A stretch of DNA of 64,000 bases. It comes from Myrica gale (lineage: Eukaryota; Streptophyta; Magnoliopsida; Fagales; Myricaceae). The position numbers and the translations under genes are program-made. The notes beneath the pieces are model-generated. The model was not told the DNA's origin and did not search any database. It saw only the letters and a program-made list of their open reading frames with translations. Location: NCBI GenBank assembly GCA_963930655.1, contig OZ005616.1, positions 11,498,001 to 11,562,000 of the forward strand, in the 5' to 3' direction. This document shows positions 45,555 to 58,036 of the stretch, in pieces. Position 1 is the first letter of the stretch. Every line of letters begins with the position of its first letter.

Positions 45555-47624
45555 GGCGAACGGGGGGGCAGGTGCTCCCCTGCCGCCCCTGCCATGAGAG
45601 TGGGAGAAGGTTGCTGACCACCTTCCATTGATGCACTCCCGCCATCACTAGTCTCCGATCCATGAATGCTTGCCCGAAGCTGCGAATATTTACGACGAAG
45701 GGTCCCAAGAGCCTTACCTTTCGCTTTTGTCGCCGTCTTCCGCGTACTGAGGCTACGAACCAGTTGGGTTAGAAGAACTTCCCCTGTGTCGTGTCCGCCT
45801 TTAATTTCCTGGACACCCAGGCTCACTCGCTTTCAAAAGCTGGTCCGACGTGGCGTCCTCTAGTTGACGACGCTTTTTAAGACCTGGAAGGGAAGACACC
45901 GCTGACTCCTTCACCTCCAGAGGCTTCTTTGCACGGGCCAATAATTTCAACCTGCACTTTGGCCCACCAGGAATGCGAGAGGAGGACACAATCTGTGTGG
46001 GCCCTTGGAAAGCAGAGTCTTGGGTGATGAAAACAGTTGGGCTTCCAATAGGATTTTGCAGGACCTCGAAGAGTCCTGTACCACCGAAGTGTCTGCCAAG
46101 AGGCCCTCTGTTTCGTTTCCTGCCGTATGGGACGTGACAGAAAGAAGATTCACATGTTGTAACTCTCGTTCTGCTTTTTCACGTTGCATGTCAGCAGCGA
46201 CAGCTTCTATCCTTTCTCTGTCAGTCTGTTTGAGAAGCTGTAAAACTTCCTTACTCAGCATCGGACCACGATCCTGCGGTGATAGATTTTCCCAGGCGCT
46301 AAGGAGAGCAGTCATCTCCTCTGCGTCTTTCCATTCCTCATCAGTCTTATCAGCAACTTGAACCAATAGCACTGTGCTGGAGGGTGGCGTATGAGGGGTG
46401 TGTGACCGTTGGCATGATCCTTTTCTGACATCCCCAGTTCTGAATTTGCCTTAGGACTCTCAGCATGAGCTTTCTTCGCGTCACTTTTCCCAATGTGGAG
46501 ACCATCTGAAGCCTGGCCTCCGTCCTCTACCGTTCCCGGCGGAGGCAACGCTTGCTGTAACACTGAAGACCCCATGGGAAGGGGCCCTGTCACAGCTGGG
46601 AAGTGAGACACATCGGTAGTCAACTCTCCATGTCCTGGGTCCCTACTCACCAGAAGAGGAGATGAACGAGGAAATCGTCGCACCGGTTTCTCGGCTTTCA
46701 ACCAAGAACCATATTTCTCAGCTTGACCTGGGGAGGCGACTTTCGTGCATAAAAATTGCATGTGTCCCAACATGCCACACGAATAACAGAACCAACAATA
46801 TGTTCAAATTTAAACTTGATCCACACAGGAGCAGAATCATGGCGGTGAAGACTATAACCAGTGGGTAAAGGTTTGGATGAATCAAGCAAAACCTTTACAC
46901 GAACAAAAGGAAGACACCAGACTTTCCACCCAGGTTGACCTTCCACTTCCACAACTTCACCAATAGAGGCTGCTATCATCTTCACCGTCCCTTCCGTAGT
47001 CTGTTCCATGGGAAGCCCGTGCATTTGAACCCAGAGTGGAAAAACAGTGAGGTTCACTTCTTGCCAGTGAAGACCCAGAGGCCAGGTGTTAAGGATGAGC
47101 AGATAGCCCTTCACATTCCAAGGTTGACGGTTATACACCCGATCCCTGGATGCCTTCGTGCTGAACTCGAATAAAAAGACATTGGAATCCAAGTCTTTAA
47201 CTGCCACATGAGGGTCGAAAGCCCAGGCTTTGAGCAGAATGCCGTGAACAACATGGGCTGGGATAGCTTTGTGTGCAAAGATGCGTCCCACAAGAATAGT
47301 ATCTGAAAGCTCTTCTGCATCCTTCTCCACAAGAGAGTTTGGGCCAGTCTCCGTATTCCAGCCCAGAGCCGTCGTACGTTGGACAAGGTTATCAACTTCC
47401 TGACCAAGATGTTCCATGAGAAACAAGCGAAAGAGCAGATACCAAGGGCGTAAAGGGATAAGGTTGAAGGTAAGCCAAAACAGGGACGAGGAGAGCATAA
47501 ATAGACCAGAAGACCGGTGCTGAACCAGGGGACAACGATAGGAATCGGCAGGCGGCGCCTCTCTTACAGGGCTGCACCACAGCGAAATTGCCTCTGACAC
47601 GACGGCTGGACCACGCCGAAACAT
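45551..47624 (-). pseudogene. LINE ORF1, DUF4283-type with CCHC knuckle, frameshifted
   Basis: The first part (46790-47430) has features of the DUF4283 domain of plant LINE ORF1: DTILVGRIFAHKAIPAHVV, WAFDPHVAVKDLDSNVFLFEF, RQPWNVKGYLLILNTWP, FPLWVQMHGLP. A frame change near 46795 precedes a zinc knuckle CYSCGMLGHMQFLC (CX2CX4HX4C) and YGSWLKAE. Further frames hold the long hydrophilic tail, including KCRLKLLARAKKP and LPGLKKRRQLEDAT. At least three frame changes break the ORF. The protein would coat LINE RNA. Confidence 0.8.
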
Positions 47625-47727
47625 GGGAAAGGCAAAAGGAAGCCAATACTGACCAACAGGTCCCTAGAAGGGTACGGAGAGCACTTCGCTGCTCACTTTT
47701 ACTTTTCATCTCTTGTACTCCATTCTT

Positions 47728-47997
47728 GATTATGAATACTACGTGGTTTTGACCCACATATTGCCATAGCGTCTGTGGCATATATGCAATTTTGGGTTCA
47801 CAAAGGAGTTGAAAATAATCAAAATCACAGAGGAGTTGTATTATTTTAATACTTAATTGAAGAATTACTAAAGTACATTGCGAGTTTGAGATTATGGGTT
47901 TAATTTTGCTAAATTAAAAAAAAAAATCATGTAGTTTTTTTAAAAAATATTTGGCAAAATTATATTTCATTATTGACTAAATAACCACGGTTTTACA
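47728..47997. other. Intergenic sequence
   Basis: AT-rich link between the LINE and the hAT-like composite; nothing else is supported. Confidence 0.45.
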
Positions 47998-47999
47998 AG

Positions 48000-48071
48000 T
48001 TTCCATTCGGGTGAGTACCGGAACGGATGGAACCGCGGTTCCATCCGTTCCGGTACTCACCCGAATGGAAA
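48000..48071. repeat. Perfect 72-bp palindrome without spacer
   Basis: The centre lies between 48035 and 48036 (AACCG|CGGTT). Every base from 48000 to 48035 pairs with 48036-48071; pairing fails at the next step. The arms contain GGGTGAGTACCGGAACGG. It probably arose as an inverted duplication of a transposon end. Confidence 0.97.
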
Positions 48072-49166
48072 ATTTCTTTCCGGAAACGGAATCCAGAAAT
48101 TTCGGTTCCACATAAAAGTTGAAAACAACGGTTTAAACCAACAAATTAGAACAATTGACTCCCACAAATTCAAAGCAGGGCCAATAACACTTAAGAAGGT
48201 CATCACTTTGTCGTCACTCTGCTGGATAAAACCGACGATGTAAGCTGTACTAATGAGCTTGGTTGATGGTGTTGGAAAGGAATACAATATGACCAAGTGG
48301 TTGACATGCAAAAGTGTTAGTTGTATATATCCATCTAGAAGCAAAAGTTGGCATAAAGGTCCTACTACAAAATGTAGTTCATAAATAAAAGAAACAGAAC
48401 CTAACTAAAGTCGAACACAAGGGTCTTGAGTTTTTATCTCTCAACAACATTCAAGGTCTATAAATCCCTGTATCTGCAGCGTGGCCATAAGGTCCTACTC
48501 GTAACTATAGACATCTTGGATGTTGGGAGTGCCCTCTGTTCATACAAGGAATAGAAATAATTTTGACCACTTTGCTCGGATCACAACACTGCCCCAAACA
48601 CAGAGAAGGAAATAATAGAGTTTTACTTGGAAAATTGTAGTAGACTGGAAGTAAAAATACTGCAAAATACATGCCTAATTATTGCGGCAAGAACCTCCTA
48701 AACAAATCTACCACTGTTATGACACTCTAGAAAACAATTACTGTCAAATATAAGACACTAAGAGACAATACAAAAACAAAGAACCACTGGTGTACATTTC
48801 AGTTGTTTCATAATTTGAAAGACAGATTAATATGCCATAAAACTATTGAGTTAATCAACAGAGTAAGGATCCAGACCCCCTCCCCCTCTTTTTTTCTCTT
48901 TTTATGAAGACACCGAGTTGGGTTTCCTCCATCTACCCAGAAAGCCTTACTCTCTATTTAAGAAAAATATTAGGTTGTGTAAATGAGTTCCAAATCACCT
49001 ATTCTAATTTAATGACATTATATTGATACCGCCTCTTCTAGCACCAGCAAATGCTTATTGTATTCCTTTCCCCTCTCTCTCTCTCTCTCTCTCTCAGAAC
49101 TTGTGATTGGTCCAAATCGTGAAAAAGAAAAATCAACCATGCTCTGAGCTGAGATTAAGAGCTCAC

Positions 49167-49370
49167 CTTCGCTGGAGGGAGTCCAAGTGAAAAACCAATA
49201 AACATCGTTATCATCACATGGAACAAAACCAAATCGAACACCATTCCCAAAGAACTGCATGGACTTGGGCGCAAAACCGTGACTCATGTGCTTGAAATCT
49301 ATGCAGCCTCTAATGGAAAATCTCTCTGCCGAAGCCGGTTTCTTCAAGCCCAGCCACTTTGCCAGGTAGC
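49167..49370 (-). pseudogene. Single exon of an FAD-dependent monooxygenase-like gene
   Basis: The minus strand reads LAKWLGLKKPASAERFSIRG then GFAPKSMQFFGNGVRFGFVPCDDNDVYWFFTWTPSSEG, ending at a donor AAG|GTGAGC. This matches the mid-protein region of plant monooxygenase 1 / zeaxanthin-epoxidase-like FAD enzymes (sheet facing the substrate pocket). The flanking exons with the GxGxxG FAD site and the DG motif were not found nearby. It is therefore an isolated exon, captured or left from a lost gene. Confidence 0.65.
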
Positions 49371-49729
49371 TTTATAGAGGGAATCATTGTTCACTTTTCA
49401 TTCTCTGAATATGAAATTGGTGATTTGAGAATTCATTCAACAGGTTTGGGAGCATGGTTGCATTCTTCCGGTACTCCCCCATTGATATTCTTTCTGTCCA
49501 TTTACCGCCAGCAGTACTAGATTTCAATGGCCATGTTCAACATGAGTGGCTGAGAAAAGAGGCAACAGAGGTGCTTTAAGAATCTGAAATTGCTATTTGA
49601 AAATCCCCAAATCAAAATACACAACCCCTAAAGCAATTTAATGACAAAATACAAGATTTACAAAATTAAAATTAACAAACCTCACCTCAAGAGTGCTGGT
49701 GAGAGATTTGGCCACCAGCTCAACTGAAA

Positions 49730-49830
49730 TCAGCCACCCATGAGAGATAGGGAGAGAGATTTCGGGAGGGAGAGATTTGAGAGATCTGAGAGAGAGAGAG
49801 AGAGAGATGGAGATTTCGGGAGGTAGGCTG
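49730..49830. repeat. GA-rich microsatellite
   Basis: (GA)n with GATTTCGGGAGG interruptions. A mirrored CT run is at 49073-49096. Confidence 0.8.
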
Positions 49831-50257
49831 GGACTTGGGAGGGAGGGAGGCCGGACTCAGTTGGGGGGGAGAAGGGGTGTCGCTGGAGGCTGGGAGGTGA
49901 AGGGTGAGAACAATGAGAAGTGAAAACTTTTCCACGACCACGAAGAAGATAAGTCTCAAACCAGGAAAAAAAATATTGGAACCGGAAATTCCGGCATTTC
50001 CGGTTCCGGAATTTTCCTAAAATGGGTTCTAGTTCCGGTACTGAAACTGGAACCGGAATTTCCGGTTTTTACCGGATAAAAGTCTCACCCTTAAGTTTTG
50101 CAAAAAACACAAATAAGTACTAAAAGTTTATAAGTATTCTAAAAAGTAGCATGTTAACAACAAATAACTATGACTTTAATCCTTAGCAACTTCAGTGCTC
50201 TAACACCATCTTCACCAGCACTATCTACATCATCATGACTATCATCAGCACCATAAT

Positions 50258-50425
50258 TTTTTTTGATAAGGCAGTTTTATTAAAAAGAAAAAACGAAACA
50301 CACAACGGGAATACAACAGTACAAGAGAAAGTACTGAAGAAACCAAAACACAAACAAGAAAACCCACCCACCCACAACCCACTGGCCTACAACCCTAACC
50401 CCATTGGCCAACAAGACCCTCCCAA
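50258..50425 (-). mobile_element. LINE 3'-end fragment
   Basis: On the minus strand it ends TTTCTTTTTAATAAAACTGC then CTTATCAAAAAAAA, like the end of the half-LINE at 1600-1650. The preceding GTACTTTCTCTTGTACTGTTG is also shared with that element. Only the last about 170 bases are present; no target duplication was found. Confidence 0.6.
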
Positions 50426-52699
50426 AATAATTGGCTGCAATTGCAATATTAGAAAATTAACAAACAATAATATTTTGAACAAAGATGAAAATAAATAAAT
50501 ACAAACACAAGAGCTTACTGCACAATTAAGGATAAATACACATAAAACATAATAGAAATTTTTTTTATTGATGATTAAGCTCGTTAACATGTATAAGATT
50601 AAACCAATTCTTTGTAAAAATGTATATCATTGCGGGAAAACAAATTCTTTGTAAAAATGGAAGTTTCCAGAAAATTAGTAGTTACATAACCAAACCATCT
50701 TCTTTTCTACAAGTATCACAGTACTTGTTGCGTGAGGTGCCACCAAAGAGTCCATCAGCTTTGCAACAATGTCTTTCTGCATTGCACTTTAAGCTCATGA
50801 ATACATTGTTACTTGACAAGTAAAGCTTCAAGAACGTCAAAGCTAGAATTTACAAGCATGGTACAAATAAATACTCATAGTAGCTTTGGTTTGAGTAGGA
50901 ACAAAAAGTCCATTAACAATTTTCTAAACTAATTTTCACAAAGGACAATAAGCAACAAAAAAGTTCCACCAACAAATAACTTCCTAATTCAGTTAGCAAG
51001 AGAATCAATAATATTGAGGCCAAGAAAACAAAGTCATTCAGCCATAAGTACATTCTAGACTCAACGTGCAACAATAATAAATAGACAATGAGGTGTACAG
51101 AGACACTCACCCACTGCATTTAGAAACCTTCAGTGGGTGGACCGCATCTTCTCCCCGCCTCTGCCTTCGTCCCCTGCTGCTACCATCTGCTTTCAAAGAC
51201 TGTAAACTTTGACGCATTTACTTTACCATTACAACAACAACACTAATAGATTTCCTTATTGCACAAGTAACCATACATAGCCAGTTATTCAAATCTGTCC
51301 AACATCACTAGAACATCCAAATTGTTGGATCCTCCCATTAGATATGATGAATAATAATCTGCCACTTGCCAGGAACATGATGATGTGAAAGAAAAATTTA
51401 TCGTATTCTTATTCTTGTCTCTTCATTCTTATTTTTCCTTTAATTCTATGCACTATTGTACTCTTTTTAATTAGCTCTCTTATCTCTATCAAATACAAAC
51501 ATTATATAATGCAACAGCGAAGCAAAATAAGTATTGCATTAAGAAGGCAAATTATACAACTGGAAAGATTACCTTAAAGTATTAGGCAGAGATTGCATAG
51601 AGAGAGAGGAACACCACTGGAGTCCATGAAACCCCTAAAATGTTTTCCTGTAATTCTTTTAACAACAAACAAATGGAAAAAGAAATATACAATTCAATGC
51701 CTTGGGCTTCACCAATGGCTTCCATCGGGATTAATAGGATTTTCACATTATGAAACAAGCATTCTTCAAGTTTTTACGTAAGCATTTTCTTACCAATCAA
51801 GTAGTCCAACAACAATATTCGCCTTACATGTCAAAGGAAGATCAAACAGCTCAACAGGGTCGTAAATCTACCAACGGATGGTTTTCTTCTTCTCATTTCT
51901 ATTCCAATAACAGAACACAAGAGTGTGAAAAGTAAAGGTTTGACACTACCATGTCTCAAAGGTATGAGATAAGAAAGGTGAATTTCCACCGAAAAATAGG
52001 TATATGCTCTCTTCAGCCTTGCTAAAGAAGACTTCATTCAAACCAATGTCCAAATACTATAAAGGAACTAAAGCCGACCCTAGAATCCTAAAGTTAATAT
52101 AAAATTCTAGCCTTGGAATCCTAAAGCCAATAAAAGCAGGAAATAGTGGTGAAACCAACCGATGTATTCTGGGTTGCAATAGTGCTTCTGTTTCTGCAGT
52201 GATGAATCTGTCCCTCGTTGGCTTCTATTTTAAGGGGAAGTTTAGCGCGACGGGAGGACAATCAAGGCAGCCTTCGATGGCCTTTTTCTGTGAATCTTGT
52301 CCCCTAACTGTAGACGATGGTGGTGCGCGGTCAGCTCAGCCATTGATGCGAACTAAGGAGTGTATCGACGAGCAAATGGGTGTGGGGAGACCGTGCAAAC
52401 TTTACAACAAGAACCCCCTTAACCCAGCGTATTTCCTCTTCGTCCCCTGCTGCCACCGGTGATCCCAGCCATCATGGCTTGTTGAGCGATAAAGGAATAA
52501 AAGAGGAAAATCGGAGATTATTGAAGGCACAATTGCTGCTTTCCCCCATATCGTTTCTCGTTGAACGAGAGGTGAAAAACTAAAAGAGATTTCGAGGGAG
52601 AGTGATAGCGTTTGACTAAGAGGAAGAGAGAGGGAGAGATTTCGGTCAAGGGCAAGTAAATGAAAATGAAACCCACCGTTTTGCGTTGTTTTTTTTCTT
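50426..52699. other. Unassigned sequence, two short similar GC-rich patches
   Basis: No supported gene. TTCGTCCCCTGCTGC(C/T)ACC occurs at about 51167 and 52440, suggesting a diverged duplication. The GA-rich stretch at about 52610-52650 with GAGATTTCGG resembles the other hAT-like interiors. Confidence 0.35.
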
Positions 52700-53606
52700 T
52701 TCCTTTATATTTTGATTTAAGTAATGATAAACTTTATTGATATGCATGTAGAAGGTGTTTTTAAGTGATGTTAAAAAATATATTCAATTGTATAATTCTA
52801 GAATTGAATTATAGAAAAATAAATTAGTTGAACATGTCCTTAGATAATGTTCTTTTATTCTGGTAATGTAAATTTGTAAAGCCACATGAGTAGTTGACAT
52901 GTTAAATTAGTGTCAGATAAGAAAATAATTAAATAAAATTAGTATCAAATTTCAAAATTTAAAAAGTATATATGTATTGCTTATGTAACATGTACATACT
53001 TATTGCTTATATAAATATGCATATACTTATATAACATTGTTGTCACAATACAAACTACATTATACTATATATACTCATGTATATCACATAACAACAAGTG
53101 ATATAGTATTTAAAATCTTTATACTTAGTATTAAATACATAGGATATTATTTTACACTCTTTTATAACTAGTATAATAATCTTAATTAAAATAGGTTGGT
53201 AGTAATAATATATACTACTTATAATTTAAAATTATAATGTCTTCTATATAACATTGCATGCTTTTTTATATGTGTTTATCATATACATGATATGTGCTAA
53301 TTAACCTATGTACTTTATATGTATGTACCTACCTAATGACTAAATCATAGCTTCTAAGACCATATATTAAGTTATGTACTTTAATTGCATAAGTTAATCT
53401 CACAATATCTTTTTTGTTTGAAATTAAATAATATGTTCTAATTAAATAGTATTATATTACTAATTATTCAAAATATTTATGCTCATTATAAGTATGATAA
53501 TAGATGTTTTCTAAACTACTTAGATATAGTCAATAAATATGCAATTATCATAACAATCATGGATTATAATTTAAAATATATCATATAACAACTTCAATTT
53601 TCATAA
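52700..53606. other. Very AT-rich intergenic sequence
   Basis: No open frame of note, no inverted repeat boundary and no RNA gene was seen. Confidence 0.5.
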
Positions 53607-53770
53607 TACTCCCTCTAATTCCATATTTTATTAAGTGGGTCCTTTAAAATAATTTTTTTCAAATACATGACAAAATAAAATTATATATTAAAAGGAATAT
53701 AATAATATATAAAATAATTATTAACATTAAATAACTTAGAATTAATAAATAAAAATATTATATTTACTTA
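53607..53770. mobile_element. Stowaway-like MITE left end, truncated
   Basis: TACTCCCTCTAATTCCATAT resembles the Stowaway terminus CTCCCTCCGT with its TA target. The opposite end was not found; CACTA sequence takes over. Confidence 0.35.
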
Positions 53771-53774
53771 TACC

Positions 53775-54230
53775 TATAGCAGCGTTTGTTGACACCAACG
53801 CTGCTAGAGGTGAATGTTTTAGCGGACACCTAAATTATAGCAGTGTTTGTGCACAAACGCTGCTAAAGCTTACGACCTATAACGCCGCTATAAGTTCGGC
53901 TTCTAGCGGCGTTTGCAGAATTACGCTGCTAAAGATCTAACCTTTCGCACGTTTTCAAAAAACGTCGCTAAAGATTGAACTTTTAGCAACGTCTTTTTGC
54001 AAAACGCTGTTAGAAGTCAAACTTTTGGATGTTTTTTTTAATACACTTTAAAAGTTTGATCTATAACGACGTTTTTCCACAAACACTGCTACACAGTGAC
54101 AACCGCTAAAAAGACCGCCTCTATAGGTAGTTTTTTTCGCTACAAGGTTTTTTTTAGCGGCATTTGTTAAAGGGTGTCTTTAGCGGCGTTTTTAGCGATC
54201 GCCGCTAAAGACCAATTTTTTTTTGTAGTG
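53775..54230. mobile_element. CACTA (En/Spm) end with hairpin subterminal repeats
   Basis: It ends TTTTTTTTTGTAGTG, the inverse of CACTACAAAAAAA, followed by AAG as a possible 3-bp duplication. The last 450 bases contain alternating TAGCGGCGTTT / AAACGCCGCTA units, several of which fold on themselves (for example 53779-53808, 53837-53864 and 54181-54208). These are CACTA-type subterminal transposase-binding repeats. No left end with CACTA was found, so it is truncated or the left end has decayed. Confidence 0.75.
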
Positions 54231-54233
54231 AAG

Positions 54234-55570
54234 CTCCTAAAATTATATTTAGCACCACAATTAATAAAAACTACAGAGTATGAATAGATACAATTTACCT
54301 CGTACTACTCATAGAAAACCCATTGTTATTTTTCTCATACGTTGTTTTTTTTCTTTGGCAACGTATATTAGGTTTGAGCGTGTAATGTGCATTTGGAACG
54401 AAGGGTTGATTTGTGAAGGAAAACATCTCGGTTAATATGCCCTCTTATGTTACTTCCTTTAGAAAACAAAACAACAAAGCTTAATTAATTTTTTTCAATT
54501 TAGTCCGTTAGTTTTAATTCTTCCCTTGAAAGTCCCTTAAACTAATTGCTTGTCCCACAAAAGTCCTTCAATCTGATCCAGCTCTGCAACTGACAAAATA
54601 TGCCTACTTGATTACTGAAAAATATGTTGCCACCAATTATCAATCAATATCTAGATTCGCTTAGCCTAGATCTCTTAATAGTGACATGTTTTCCGTTAGT
54701 AGAATATGCTTACGTGCCCTTTGTGTGGTCCGTGTTTGAACATAAGGACTTTATTGGGATAAGTAGCTAATCACATGGACTCTCAACAGAAGAATTAAAC
54801 CTGGGAGACCAAATTGAAAAAATAGTTAAACCACATGACTCGCATATTAATTAAGCCTACAAAAAAATGGAATAGCTATCTCAACCTAGATCGCTTGAAG
54901 TTCCAACATGAAGCACCCACAAAATAAAAGAATCAAAGGCACCAAAAAGGAAAATTTTATCTTAAATATGTAAGAACTAAATAATATGAGATAGATGGTC
55001 TTTTACCTCTAGACATTTTTGCTTGAACAAACCGAAATACCTACAGAAGATAATATAATTTTTCTATAGGGTCTTGATACTTCTAGTTTTAGCCTTAGAA
55101 TACTTTTGGTAGTTCTAATGAAAAATACAAGTCTCTTTATATAAGTAAGACGAGGACCCTCATTTATTATTTCTACAACCTTCGAGCTACTCGCATTATT
55201 CCATCCATCACATAATAGAAAGAGTCAGCCACTTTGTTATTAAGGGCATTTACCTATTCTGAGTAGATGTTGTGAACAACCTTTGGGATGATCAATAGTT
55301 TTCTAGGAAAATCAATAGTTTTTCCAACATTTTCCCACTTGGTTCACTTAATGTGGTAGTTAAAATTGAAATGACAAAAAAAAATGCCCTCAAATTTTAT
55401 CAAGGTATCCTACATATGAACCATGGAGATATTGCTCTCTATAGCGAGCATTTTTCTTCCATGAATCACAATATACTGTATCCCTTAAATTACTTTATGA
55501 ACAACTATTAAAAGTTATTCGGGTCCAACTAAAACACCCAATGGATATAAAGAATTTGTTACTTTATGTG
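54234..55570. other. Intergenic sequence
   Basis: Nothing supported on either strand. Confidence 0.45.
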
Positions 55571-56783
55571 TGTAACACCCGACCTTTTAAACTTTATTCA
55601 TTATCTTAAATTAGGTAATTAAATTATAGAATAATATTTATTTATTATTTTCTGATTAATTACTTTTATTAGTTAAAAGAAATAGAGAGAAATCCCTAAA
55701 AATAGCTAGAAATTGCCGAAAATTACAAGAAAATTTGTCTCTTTCATTTATTTTCAAGTTCTTCAACTTAGTGATACATTTTACTCTTTTAATATTTTTA
55801 GAAATAGAGACTTTTTTCATTTAAAAAAAATTTGAAAATGCTATTATTTCATTATTTTTTGCCTAAATAACCTTTTTAAACTTAATCTTTTTCAAACTTT
55901 TTGCCTAGACTTATGTTAATTTCTTAATTACTAAGCCAATAGGATGTTTTCTAGCCTAGCCGTGTGTCTTAATAATATTTTTGATAATTATTTCATTTAA
56001 TTATCTAAAATATATTTAGAAAATAGGTTTAATTAATGCATTTGGGCTTGAAATAAAAACCAAATGGGCCCGCATCAAGCCATACTCGGCCCAGCCCACC
56101 CCTAAAGCCCAAGCCACCTCATCTTGCCCCCCCCTAGAAACTGGCCATGCCCATAGTTTTGCAACATGGAATGATTACAAATGATTTGTAATCATTATCA
56201 CATGCAAAACCATGCAACACTTGGTGTTCACCAAGTAGTTGCCGCCCAAGCTCTCCAATACCCTCATTTTGATTGGTTAGACCACTTAAGCTAAGCCTTG
56301 ACAAGATGATTGCAAATCAAACTAACCCTAGGAACCTAGAACTAACCATAGTAGCTTAACTAAGGTCATGAGTAGTATAAATAGGGTGCAAATGTGAAAG
56401 TTAGCCTGACACCTTCATAAGGAAATACCAAAGAGATAGAGAGAGTTGGAGAGAGCTAGAGTGTTGAAGAGAAAGAGAGAAGAGAGAGAGGAGCAAGCCG
56501 TGTCCCCTAGAGAGAGAGAAGAAGAAGAATTTTTGAAGAAAAGGTGGAAGAAGGTTGAAGTATCTTGTGCTTTGATCTTTTAAGTTTTTGTTTTTGATTC
56601 TTATGCTAACAGTGAGCTTAATCTAGGTTTTTGATACTCAAAGAGTCACCAAAGAGCCAACAAGTTCAAAAGGTAAGGGATAGATTCAAGTTGGTGATGA
56701 TTGGCATATTGATGTGATTAGTTTAGAAAATGCTTAAGAATATGCTAGGATTGAATCTGAGATCTTTGATTATACTATACATG
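55571..56783 (+). mobile_element. 5' part of a Ty3/gypsy-type LTR
   Basis: It starts TGTAACACCCGACC, a common start of large plant Ty3/gypsy LTRs. A TATA box (TATAAATA, about 56378) is followed by a GA-rich leader (56430-56530). It is cut at 56783 by the solo LTR, and no clear continuation is seen after 58036. Confidence 0.5.
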
Positions 56784-58036
56784 TGTGAGTCCTAGATTTC
56801 AGGATTAAGGCAACTCAAGAGGGGGGTGAATTGGTTTTCTAAAACTTTTCGGTATTGACCCCCACAGACGTGTTTGCTAGTAGATACTACTTTAGCACAA
56901 GAATATTATGCAATAAGAGTAAGTATGTGCTGAAAGTAAAGAGTAGGGATAAGAGAAGCAAACACTCGATTATTAGGTGGTTCGGCAAACCCGCCTACAT
57001 CCACCCCTCAAGCTCCTTCACCGAGCCTTGAGGTTTTTCACTATCTTCCAATAGCTTTACACATTAGCTTTCGGGTGCTAGAGAACCGTACAAGTGCTTT
57101 CCCGGGCTCAACACTCAAACTCACCCAAGTGGTTTTTTCGGGGTCACCACTCACAACCTAACAACCTTGAGATATACACTCTCTAAGCATCTTCTTTAGT
57201 GAACAACCTCATTAAAGGAAACACCTCTCTTGGATATGAAGATAGATGAACAAAAACTCTTTTGATAGAGTAGATATGAAAATGGAAGGCTCTATCTCTT
57301 GATTCACACAAAGACAAGGATATGAAAGTGTGTTTTGTGTGAATGCTATGAGAAATATAGAATATGAAGGTTTAAGATATTTCTCAAACTATACAAATGA
57401 TATGTGGTCGTTGGTTCTATGTTTTGGACGTTATGGATGTGTATTTATAGGCCACATATGAAAACTAGCCGTTTATAGCTGTTAGGGGTCGATTTGATAA
57501 TTTTATTGTTGTACCGGTCATCCGCTTCATGTACCGGTCAACCGCTTCAAGTAGTCGTTGCCCAACGGTCATAAATTTGAATGTTGTTAAGATCATCCGC
57601 TTCATGTAGCGGTCGACCGCTACAAATCATTTTCATCGACCGGTTCATTTAAAATCATGTTTTTACCACTTTTAAACACCCAATTTTAAAGGCTTACTTC
57701 CCATAAGTATATGAAAGGTTTGGCAATATATTTAGGGTGTTTTGAAACCTTTAAAAATATTTTAATCTTTCAAACAAAAGGTAAAATAATTTATGCACGT
57801 TTTGAAAGATATGCAAGTGTGATTCATAATCCTTGTCAAAAGTGAAACAAAGAGTTACAAGGATTATACCCTAAGGTCTTGAAACTTCACTTTGAGCTCC
57901 TTGCATCTTCTTTTTCTTCTTTCTTCAAGTCTTTGGCTATTTCATCAAGTCGTCTTTATCTTTGAAGATGTTCATTTTATAAACTTGATCCATTTATTGA
58001 AATCATCAAAATCTCGATTGTGCACAAAAGCCAACA
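56784..58036 (-). mobile_element. Solo LTR (copia-like family 1), no target duplication
   Basis: A 1,253-bp copy closely similar to 22212-23477. On the minus strand it starts TGTTGGCTTTTGTGCACAAT and ends AGGACTCACA. It contains CGGTCGACCG palindromes and a TATA-like tract near 57440. The flanking 5-mers (ACATG, GTGGG) differ, as expected if it formed by recombination between two elements. Confidence 0.85.

Larger units (their letters stand above)
41402..47708 (-). mobile_element. Full-length LINE (plant L1 type) with 19-bp target duplication
   Basis: About 6.3 kb on the minus strand, with an A-rich tail at 41402-41422. Flanking copies TCTTTTGTCCTCCATTCTT (41383-41401) and TCTCTTGTACTCCATTCTT (47709-47727) match at 17 of 19 bases. 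That fixes both ends and shows insertion by target-primed reverse transcription. It holds ORF1 (nucleic-acid binding) and ORF2 (endonuclease, RT, RNase H), both with several frame breaks, so the element is complete in length but inactive. Confidence 0.92.
47998..50094. mobile_element. Possible hAT-like composite carrying a gene exon
   Basis: The right end reads CCGGATAAAAGTCTCACCCTTAA and the left region GGGTGAGTACCGG, an inverse pair. Flanking 8-mers GTTTTACA (47990-47997) and GTTTTGCA (50095-50102) match at 7 of 8. GA microsatellite and GAGATTTCGGGAGG words near 49730-49850 resemble interiors of the other hAT elements here. The monooxygenase exon lies inside. The ends pair poorly, so this remains a hypothesis. 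Confidence 0.35.

Noticed and set aside
52199-52583. Open frames as a small gene
   Set aside because: No domain, splice structure or homology pattern is seen on either strand; the region looks like leader or repeat sequence.
56784-58036. A hidden target duplication for the solo LTR at 56784
   Set aside because: ACATG and GTGGG do not match, and shifting the boundary by one or two bases does not help.
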